Below are positions 7,112 through 13,133 of a DNA stretch of 14,383 nt, piece after piece. The notes under the pieces were generated by a model. The model had not been told where the DNA came from and ran no database searches. It saw only the letters and a program-made list of their open reading frames with translations. The stretch lies in the NCBI GenBank assembly GCA_002171675.1, contig NHDX01000023.1, positions 7,353 to 21,735 of the forward strand, in the 5' to 3' direction. This stretch comes from Chloroflexi bacterium TMED70 (GTDB taxonomy: Bacteria > Chloroflexota > Dehalococcoidia > Lucifugimonadales > Lucifugimonadaceae). The translations under genes and the position numbers were made by a program. Each line of letters starts with the position of its first letter. Within the stretch, counting starts at the first letter, position 1.

Positions 7112-8122
7112 ATGGAAAATAAAAAAAGAATACTTACTGGAATCAGACCTACTGGGGCCTTACATTTAGGTCATTATGTTGGAGCTCTTCATAACTGGAT
7201 TTCTTTACAGGAAGAGTATGATTGTAATTTCCTAATTGCTGACTATCAGGCTTTGGGGGATCATTTTAACGATATTGAACTAATAAAAAAATCTGTTATA
7301 GATGTAACTCTAGACTGGTTATCAGTAGGACTAGATCCAGAAAAATCTAATTTTGTTATTCAAAGCTATGTACCTGAACATGCGGAACTTAGCATGTTAT
7401 TATCTTTTGTAACTCCTTTAGGTATGCTTGAAAGAAACCCTACATTAAAAGGAGAATTAGATTCCCTGCCAGTAGAAAGACGGAGTGCAGGTTTCTTTAA
7501 TTATCCAATAAGCCAAGTAGCAGATATTCTCTTACCAAGAGCACACCTTGTTCCTGTAGGAGAGGATCAAGCCCCTCATCTAGAAATGTCTAGAGAAATT
7601 GCAAGAAAATTTAACAACATGTATGGGTATGTTTTCCCTGAACCAGAAACCTTAATAGGAAAAGTAGGTAGACTTTCTGGGACAGACGGAAAAGGAAAAA
7701 TGAGTAAAAGCCAAGGTAATGTAATTTTACTTTCAGATACAAAGGAATCTGTTGATAAGAAAGTTAGGAGTATGTACACCGATCCTAATAGAATTAGAGC
7801 TGATATCCCAGGAAAAATTGAAGGTAACCCTGTTTTTCAATATTTAGATGCATTTACTGAAAATGATAAAAATGTAGATGATTTCAAGGAAAGGTACAAA
7901 ACAGGAAATATTGGAGATGTTGAAATAAAAAATTATTTATCAAATATTCTTAACGATTTTTTAGACCCAATTAGGGACAAAAGAGCTTACTTTGAAAAGA
8001 ATATCAATCTTGTGGAAGAAGCATTAGATACCGGTGTTACAAATGCAAGAAAACTTGCTAATGAAACTATGCAACTAGTACGTGATAAAATGAAAATCTC
8101 ATCCTATAAGAAAGTTTGGTAG
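7112..8122 (+). CDS. trpS: tryptophanyl-tRNA synthetase
   Basis: This class I aminoacyl-tRNA synthetase charges tRNA-Trp. Its 336 residues match the usual bacterial length. The HIGH signature appears as HLGH (residues 18-21, in TGIRPTGALHLGHYVGAL) and the KMSKS loop is at residues 196-200, followed by QGN. The conserved core PVGEDQAPHLEMSREIARKF, which lines the Trp/ATP pocket, is intact. There is no clear Shine-Dalgarno site before the ATG. The gene sits 22 bp after the aldo/keto reductase, and its stop lies two bases before the trpE ATG, so trpS is built into the tryptophan biosynthesis transcript. Use and supply of tryptophan may thus be co-expressed. Confidence 0.97.
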   Translation: MENKKRILTGIRPTGALHLGHYVGALHNWISLQEEYDCNFLIADYQALGDHFNDIELIKKSVIDVTLDWLSVGLDPEKSNFVIQSYVPEHAELSMLLSFVTPLGMLERNPTLKGELDSLPVERRSAGFFNYPISQVADILLPRAHLVPVGEDQAPHLEMSREIARKFNNMYGYVFPEPETLIGKVGRLSGTDGKGKMSKSQGNVILLSDTKESVDKKVRSMYTDPNRIRADIPGKIEGNPVFQYLDAFTENDKNVDDFKERYKTGNIGDVEIKNYLSNILNDFLDPIRDKRAYFEKNINLVEEALDTGVTNARKLANETMQLVRDKMKISSYKKVW

Positions 8123-8124
8123 GA

Positions 8125-9606
8125 ATGCTAGATAGTCCAGAATATAATGATTTTGTAGAAAAATCAAAAGAATATAACCTTATTCCCGTATATCAAGAAA
8201 TAAGAGCAGATCTTGAAACACCTTTGTCAATTTATATCAAATTATCAGATAATAAATATTCTTTTTTATTGGAATCAATTACAGGTGGTGAAAATCTAGC
8301 TAGATACTCCATTATAGGAACAAATCCAAGAAAAGTAATAAAAACTGGAAAAAACCAAGATTATGGAGAAGTCGATCCATTAGAAATAGTAAAAGATGAG
8401 ATTAAGTGCTTTAAAGTACCGGAGTTAGAAGAACTACCCGTTTTTACGGGAGGAGCAGTAGGTTATTTATCTTATGAAACTATCTCATATTTTGAAAATA
8501 CTGTTTCAAAAAAAGAAAAATCAAACTTAGAAGTTCCAGAATCAATATTTCTACTTACTGATTCTTTAGTTGTGTTTGATCATGTTAAGCAAACTATTTT
8601 TATAATTCATTATGCAAGAATAAATCCTAATGATGAGCTTGAGAAAATATTTTTAGAATCTCAAAAAAAAATAAATGAAATTTACGAAAAAATAAAAAAA
8701 CCTATTCCTAATGAATTCAATAATATCTCAAATATTAGTAAATCTAATAATAAATCTAACGGAGAATTAGTTCAAGAATATGAGAAAAACATGAGCAAAG
8801 CTGAGTATAAAGCTGCAATAGAGAAATGTATTGAAAATATTTATTCTGGTGAAATAATTCAGGTCGTTTTCTCACAAAGGCTTACTAAAAAAACTAAGGC
8901 TTCTGCTATAGAAATATATAGGTGCTTAAGAACAATTAATCCTTCTCCATATATGTTTTTGCTTAATTTAGATGATTTCCAAATATTAGGGGCTTCACCG
9001 GAATTACTAGTCAAGTCATCAAATAAACAACTAAGTGTACACCCTATAGCAGGAACAAGACCTAGGGGAGTTGATTCTGAAGAAGATGAAAAAATTGCTA
9101 ATGAGCTAATTAATGATGAAAAGGAACTTGCCGAACATCTTATGTTGCTAGATTTAGGGAGAAATGATGTTGGTAGAGTATCTATGCCTGGCTCAGTTAA
9201 TGTAAATCAAAAGATGGAAATAGAAAAATACTCTCATATAATGCATATAGTTTCTAATGTAACAGGAACTCTTAAGGATGAATTAGACGAATTTGATGCT
9301 CTAAGAGCTGCATTTCCTGCAGGCACTGTTAGTGGTGCACCAAAGGTTAGAGCTATGCAACTAATATCTGAGCTCGAACCTGAAAAAAGAGGACCTTATT
9401 CAGGAGGTGTCGGATATTTCTCATATAATGGAAATATGGATACATGTATTGCTATAAGAACCTTAGTTCTTAAAGATGAAACTATTTATATACAAGCTGG
9501 TGGAGGGATAGTTGCTGATTCAAAAGTCGAAAATGAATATGAAGAAACTTTGAACAAAATGATGGCTTTGATTCGCTCAGTTGATGAAGCAGAAAGAAAT
9601 TTATAA
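8125..9606 (+). CDS. trpE: anthranilate synthase component I
   Basis: TrpE converts chorismate to anthranilate using ammonia delivered by TrpG. From the ATG the protein has 493 residues, normal for the family. The N-terminal domain has YNLIPVYQEIRADLETPLS and the LLES element (48-51) that in known enzymes helps bind feedback tryptophan, so allosteric inhibition is likely. The chorismate-binding domain carries GEIIQVVFSQR, HPIAGTRPRG, LMLLDLGRNDVGRV, FPAGTVSGAPKVRAM and GGVGYFSYNGNMDTCIAIRT, with no obvious key residue missing. A TTG at 8116 in the same frame would add three residues and overlap trpS; neither start has a well-spaced Shine-Dalgarno, and I prefer ATG. Its stop overlaps the trpG ATG by one base (TAATG), indicating translational coupling. 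Confidence 0.97.
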   Translation: MLDSPEYNDFVEKSKEYNLIPVYQEIRADLETPLSIYIKLSDNKYSFLLESITGGENLARYSIIGTNPRKVIKTGKNQDYGEVDPLEIVKDEIKCFKVPELEELPVFTGGAVGYLSYETISYFENTVSKKEKSNLEVPESIFLLTDSLVVFDHVKQTIFIIHYARINPNDELEKIFLESQKKINEIYEKIKKPIPNEFNNISNISKSNNKSNGELVQEYEKNMSKAEYKAAIEKCIENIYSGEIIQVVFSQRLTKKTKASAIEIYRCLRTINPSPYMFLLNLDDFQILGASPELLVKSSNKQLSVHPIAGTRPRGVDSEEDEKIANELINDEKELAEHLMLLDLGRNDVGRVSMPGSVNVNQKMEIEKYSHIMHIVSNVTGTLKDELDEFDALRAAFPAGTVSGAPKVRAMQLISELEPEKRGPYSGGVGYFSYNGNMDTCIAIRTLVLKDETIYIQAGGGIVADSKVENEYEETLNKMMALIRSVDEAERNL

Positions 9607-10169
9607 TGATTATATTATTGGATAATTATGATTCTTTCACCTATAACTTATATCAATTCTTAAGTGAATTAAATCAAGAAGTTGTAGTAATTAGAAACGA
9701 TAAGACTACTTCTGAAAAAATAGAAGAAATAAAACCTACACATTTAGTTATTTCTCCAGGACCATCTAATCCTGATAATGCAGGAATTTCTAAGGAAGCT
9801 ATAGAGTATTTTTCAAATAAAATTCCTGTTTTAGGAGTATGCCTAGGTCATCAATGTATAGCAAATACTTTTGGTGCAAACATAATTCAATCTAAAGAGA
9901 TCATGCATGGAAAGATTTCGTCTATAACTCATGATGAAAAAGGTATTTTCAAAGACATTCCTAATCCTTTTAATGCTGTTAGGTATCACTCACTTATTAT
10001 AGAAGAGAAAACTTTATCTAAGGACTTTGAAATTTCTGCTAGAAGTGAATCAGGGATAATCCAAGGGATAAGGCATAAGTCATTATCTCTAGAAGGAGTC
10101 CAGTTTCACCCAGAATCAATAGAAACAGAAAATGGTAAAGAATTACTAAATAATTTCATAGGATTGTAA
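9606..10169 (+). CDS. trpG: anthranilate synthase component II (glutamine amidotransferase)
   Basis: This class I glutamine amidotransferase subunit hydrolyses glutamine and channels ammonia to TrpE. It has 187 residues, the usual size for a stand-alone subunit. The N-terminus LLDNYDSFTYNL and the oxyanion segment SPGPSNPDNAG are typical. The nucleophile elbow GVCLGHQ places the catalytic cysteine at residue 79, and VQFHPES supplies His168 and Glu170, so the triad is complete. RYHSLI is also present. No fusion to TrpE or TrpD occurs. The ATG overlaps the trpE stop by one base. In many bacteria the same subunit also serves aminodeoxychorismate synthase (PabA); no pabB is visible here, so a dual role is possible but not shown. 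Confidence 0.96.
   Translation: MIILLDNYDSFTYNLYQFLSELNQEVVVIRNDKTTSEKIEEIKPTHLVISPGPSNPDNAGISKEAIEYFSNKIPVLGVCLGHQCIANTFGANIIQSKEIMHGKISSITHDEKGIFKDIPNPFNAVRYHSLIIEEKTLSKDFEISARSESGIIQGIRHKSLSLEGVQFHPESIETENGKELLNNFIGL
10160..10163 (+). promoter_or_regulatory. ribosome binding site of trpD (supports GTG start)
   Basis: AGGA lies inside the trpG C-terminal codons, seven bases before the GTG at 10171. The overlapping ATG at 10169 is followed at once by TGA and cannot be the start, so the GTG is favoured. Confidence 0.5.
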
Positions 10170-10170
10170 T

Positions 10171-11187
10171 GTGAAAATTTTAGATTTAATTAATAAGGTT
10201 CATGCAAGAGAAAATTTATCTTACGAAGAATCTCAGTACTGCATGAGAGAAATCATGTCAGGTAATATTTTACCCTCCCAGTTCGGAGCTTTAATGTCAG
10301 CTATGGCATTAAAAGAAGAGACTCCAACAGAATTGGCAGGAATGGCATCAATAATGAGAGAATATTCCTTAAAAATCAAATCAAAGGAAAACTCTATAGA
10401 TGTATGTGGTACTGGTGGCAGTGGATTAAAATGGTTCAATATATCAACAGCCTCTGCTATTCTTGTTTCATCATTAGGAATTCCTGTTGCAAAACATGGT
10501 AATAGAGCAATGTCTGGAAACTCTGGCTCTGCAGATGTTTTAGAAGAGTTAGGCGTAAAAATTCAGATCGATCCCCAAAAAGTAGAAGATTGTTTGCATG
10601 AGATTGATCTAACATTTATTTTTGCTCAATCTTTTCATCCATCAATGAAATTTGCTGCTCCACTAAGAAGAGAAATAGGAATAAGAACAATTTTCAATTT
10701 TTTAGGCCCTTTAACGAATCCAGCAGGAGTAAAAAAACAAATTATAGGAACGCCAAATAGCATAGTTGCAAAAAAAATTGCAGAAGCCGCAAAAATGCTA
10801 AATTCAGAAAGAATCATAACTATCAGCGGAGAATCAGGTGCTGATGAGATTGAGATAGATAATAAAACAAAGTTTTATGACTCAAAAAATCAATTTAAAG
10901 AAGAAATAATTAATTTTACAAAAGGTTATGATTCAAAATATCTGATAGTTAGTTCCCCTAAAGAATCTGCAAAAAAAATAGTTGACTCTTTCAACTTAAA
11001 AAGTGCTACTTCTGATCAGGAACTTAAATCTATCCTGCATTCTATACTAATTAATTCATCTATCGCTTTATATTTGAATGAAACTAATTCAGATTTAGAT
11101 GAATGCTATCAAATTGCAGAAGAAAATATATACAACGGCAAAGCCTTAAAAAAACTTAATCAACTTATTGAAATAACTAATAAATAA
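10171..11187 (+). CDS. trpD: anthranilate phosphoribosyltransferase
   Basis: TrpD joins anthranilate to phosphoribosyl pyrophosphate, the second dedicated step of tryptophan synthesis. Its 338 residues fit the family (~330-350). The N-terminal helical bundle is followed by the PRPP-binding loop CGTGGSG (79-85), the block KHGNRAMSGNSGSADVLEE (108-126), and FAQSFHPSMKFAAPLRREIGIRT with NFLGPLTNPA, which hold the anthranilate and diphosphate sites. The start codon is GTG, one base after the trpG stop, with AGGA seven bases upstream. It is followed two bases later by the ATG of the broken trpC N-terminus. There is no fusion with TrpG, unlike in enteric bacteria. Confidence 0.96.
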   Translation: MKILDLINKVHARENLSYEESQYCMREIMSGNILPSQFGALMSAMALKEETPTELAGMASIMREYSLKIKSKENSIDVCGTGGSGLKWFNISTASAILVSSLGIPVAKHGNRAMSGNSGSADVLEELGVKIQIDPQKVEDCLHEIDLTFIFAQSFHPSMKFAAPLRREIGIRTIFNFLGPLTNPAGVKKQIIGTPNSIVAKKIAEAAKMLNSERIITISGESGADEIEIDNKTKFYDSKNQFKEEIINFTKGYDSKYLIVSSPKESAKKIVDSFNLKSATSDQELKSILHSILINSSIALYLNETNSDLDECYQIAEENIYNGKALKKLNQLIEITNK

Positions 11188-11189
11188 AT

Positions 11190-11979
11190 ATGGGTATATT
11201 AGAAGAAATAGTAAATAAAAAAAAAAGATCATGTTCAATTAAAAAAACAGTCTTTATCTTTTGAAAAATTAATGAAGTTGGATTCTAAATACCCAGAAAT
11301 AAATAATTTGGAATCGATTTTAGAAAAAAAAAATATACTTATATCTGAGATGAAAAGAAAATCACCGTCTGGTGGAATTCTTGATAAAGACTTAATACCC
11401 AGAAAACAAGCTGATCTGTACATAAAATCTGGAACTGATGCTATTTCAGTATTAACTGAAAAAGACTATTTTTCAGGAAGCAATGATGACCTAAATGAGG
11501 TCTTAAATATATCGAAACAAAAAAAAATACCAGTTTTGCAGAAAGATTTTATAATTGATGAGTACCAAATATTTGAAGCTAAACAGATTGGAGCAGATAG
11601 TATTTTATTAATCATTCGAATACTTAGCGAAGAAAATTACGTAAGATTCTATAATTTAGCCGAATCATTAGGATTAAGTGTCATCGTAGAAATTCATAAC
11701 GAAGAAGAATTAGAATTAGCACTTAAGGCAGACATTAATATTTTAGGTATAAATAATAGAAATCTTGACACACTAACTACTAACTTAGAAACTTTTGAAA
11801 AATTATCTAGAATAGTGCCTAAAGGGATATATAAAATTGCTGAGAGCGGAATAAGAAATTCAGAAGATGCTACCAGAATGATAAATTCAGGTGCTAATGG
11901 ATTACTAGTAGGTGAATCGATAATTAAATCAAATAATATACAAGAAATTATTTCAGAAATAGCTTCAAAAAATGTATAA
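11190..11979 (+). CDS. trpC: indole-3-glycerol-phosphate synthase, with a +1-type frame break in an A10 run near its start
   Basis: TrpC closes the indole ring of carboxyphenylaminodeoxyribulose phosphate. The barrel and active site are intact: EMKRKSPSGG, PVLQKDFIIDE, VIVEIHNEEEL, GINNRNL and AESGI supply the usual two lysines, glutamate and asparagine. The ATG at 11190, two bases after trpD, encodes the expected N-terminus MGILEEIVNKK, but that frame stops with TGA at 11262. After the A10 run (11217-11226) the family-like sequence DHVQLKKQSLSFEKLMKL continues in the next frame from 11227. Removing one A restores a 262-residue protein, a normal TrpC length. Without that, the first in-frame start is ATG 11272, giving 235 residues that lack the N-terminal helix region. 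The end overlaps trpF by 8 bases. It may be a sequence error, a mutation, or slippage-decoded; see findings. Confidence 0.9.
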
Positions 11980-12628
11980 AAATAATCCTAAAATTAAAAT
12001 TTGTGGAATAAAAGAAATAAGTACGGCTAAATTATTAATTGATTTGGAGGTAGATTTTGTAGGTCTAAATTTTATTAAGAATTCGACAAGATACTTAAAT
12101 GAAAAAAATGCAAAGCAGATAGTGGATTACATAGATGATTACAGAAAATCAAAAAAATCTCAAATACAGAAAGTTGGTTTATTTTTAAATGAAAAAATTG
12201 AAAAATTAAATTATTTATCTAAAATTTTTAATTTAGATTTTGTTCAATTATGTGGGAATGAAGATATTGAATATATCTCGATAGTTCAAAAACCAGTAAT
12301 AAAAGTAGTTCACATAAAGGAAAAAATGCATTCTGATGAGTTAAAAAAGAAAATCGAATCATTTTCTTCTGTTTCAAAATATATAATCTTAGATACCTTC
12401 TCAAAATCTTCTGCAGGTGGAACAGGACTGACATTTGATTGGTCTGAATATAAAAATTTATTTAATAAAAATATATTTATTGCAGGTGGATTGAACCCCG
12501 ATAATATAAAGGATTTCTCAAATTCATATTTACCTTGGGCAATAGATGTTTCTTCAGGGGTAGAATCAAATAAGGAAAAAGATCCTGAAAAGATAAATCT
12601 ATTTATCAGGAATAGTAAAATAAATTAA
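11972..12628 (+). CDS. trpF: phosphoribosylanthranilate isomerase
   Basis: TrpF performs the Amadori rearrangement of phosphoribosylanthranilate, between the TrpD and TrpC steps. Its 218 residues are typical for the monofunctional enzyme. The catalytic cysteine is Cys11 in KIKICGI and the catalytic aspartate is Asp141 in ILDTFS. The phosphate-binding segments AGGTGLTFDW, FIAGGLNPDNI and IDVSSGVES are present, as is VDFVGLNF with NSTRYL. One oddity is VQLCG at 91-95, where most family members have QLHG. The ATG lies inside the end of trpC (8-base overlap), so translation is probably coupled. It is the last gene of the unit: trpB and trpA do not follow, and the stop overlaps a convergent gene's stop in TTAA. 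Confidence 0.94.
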   Translation: MYKNNPKIKICGIKEISTAKLLIDLEVDFVGLNFIKNSTRYLNEKNAKQIVDYIDDYRKSKKSQIQKVGLFLNEKIEKLNYLSKIFNLDFVQLCGNEDIEYISIVQKPVIKVVHIKEKMHSDELKKKIESFSSVSKYIILDTFSKSSAGGTGLTFDWSEYKNLFNKNIFIAGGLNPDNIKDFSNSYLPWAIDVSSGVESNKEKDPEKINLFIRNSKIN

Positions 12629-13035
12629 TCTAATCGAAATCCTAAAGGCCATCTAACTTTTTGTATTTTTGTAAGATGAAAGTTACAGTTTTCTATTTTT
12701 GCATTTGTCAGCACACATCTATAGAGCCATGCATCTTCAAAATCTACATTAATACATATAGATCGAGATAAATTCGCCCGATATAAAGCTGCTTTTATAA
12801 ATTTTGATCCACTGAAATCCACACTGAGAGCAGAGATTTCAGATAAATCAGCATTAGAAAAATCACAATTTATAAATTTGGAATTGTTCATTAATGATTT
12901 TGAAAATCTCCATCCAGAAAAATCCTGATTCTCAAAAAACATATTGCTGAGATCAAATCTTTTATCTGGGTTTTCCTTTATCCACTGATTTAAATGATTT
13001 TTACCTAATTTAAGAATATTTTCTTCTTTATTCAT
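12625..13035 (-). CDS. pentapeptide-repeat protein
   Basis: This 136-residue protein is built from pentapeptide repeats of the A(D/N)LXX type. From about residue 30, Phe or Leu recurs every fifth position (for example FENQDFSGWRFSKS, FINCDFSNADLSE, ALYRANLSRS, NVDFEDAWLYR, VLTNAKIENCNF). Such repeats fold into a right-handed quadrilateral beta-helix. The first ~25 residues are a charged helical cap (ILKLGKNHLNQWIKENPDKR) and the end is a basic segment without repeats. There is no signal peptide or membrane segment. Family members include DNA-gyrase-protecting proteins such as Qnr and MfpA, but most have no known role and nothing here points to one. It is divergent from glnA, sharing a 98-base region, and converges on trpF with overlapping stops. 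Confidence 0.88.
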   Translation of the reverse strand: MNKEENILKLGKNHLNQWIKENPDKRFDLSNMFFENQDFSGWRFSKSLMNNSKFINCDFSNADLSEISALSVDFSGSKFIKAALYRANLSRSICINVDFEDAWLYRCVLTNAKIENCNFHLTKIQKVRWPLGFRLD

Positions 13036-13049
13036 CGTTTGTACTTTAT

Positions 13050-13063
13050 TTACAGTTTTGTAA
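13050..13063. promoter_or_regulatory. dyad TTACA-GTTT-TGTAA upstream of glnA
   Basis: A perfect 5-4-5 inverted repeat lies between the pentapeptide gene and the tandem repeats. Its right half overlaps a possible glnA -35 (TTGTAA, 13058-13063). With an 18-base spacer this pairs with GATAAT at 13082-13087. It could be an operator for either divergent gene; the regulator is unknown. Confidence 0.35.
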
Positions 13064-13066
13064 CAA

Positions 13067-13098
13067 ATAATAGTTATTATAGATAATAGTTATTATAG
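13067..13098. repeat. tandem 16-bp palindromic repeat, two perfect copies, upstream of glnA
   Basis: The unit ATAATAGTTATTATAG occurs at 13067-13082 and again at 13083-13098 without a mismatch. Each copy contains the inverted repeat ATAATA-GT-TATTAT. Each also reads TATAAT on the minus strand (13081-13076 and 13097-13092), a perfect -10 box toward the pentapeptide gene, and the second holds AATAATAG near the expected glnA transcription start. The array may be paired operator sites, overlapping divergent promoters, or both. Confidence 0.75.
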
Positions 13099-13133
13099 AA
13101 TAACATTTAATATTTTAAGACAGGAGTTTCTAA

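Noticed and set aside
8116..8127. TTG at 8116 as an upstream start for trpE, overlapping trpS by 7 bases
   Set aside because: It adds only three residues, has no clear Shine-Dalgarno and is a rare start codon. The ATG at 8125 gives a normal TrpE N-terminus.
11190..11264. A 24-codon peptide from ATG 11190 to TGA 11262 as a leader peptide or small gene
   Set aside because: Its first 11 residues match the TrpC N-terminus and it has no Trp codons, so it is better explained as the displaced start of trpC.
13041..13053. NtcA-like site GTA...TAC upstream of glnA
   Set aside because: The spacing is seven bases rather than eight, and there is no other support.
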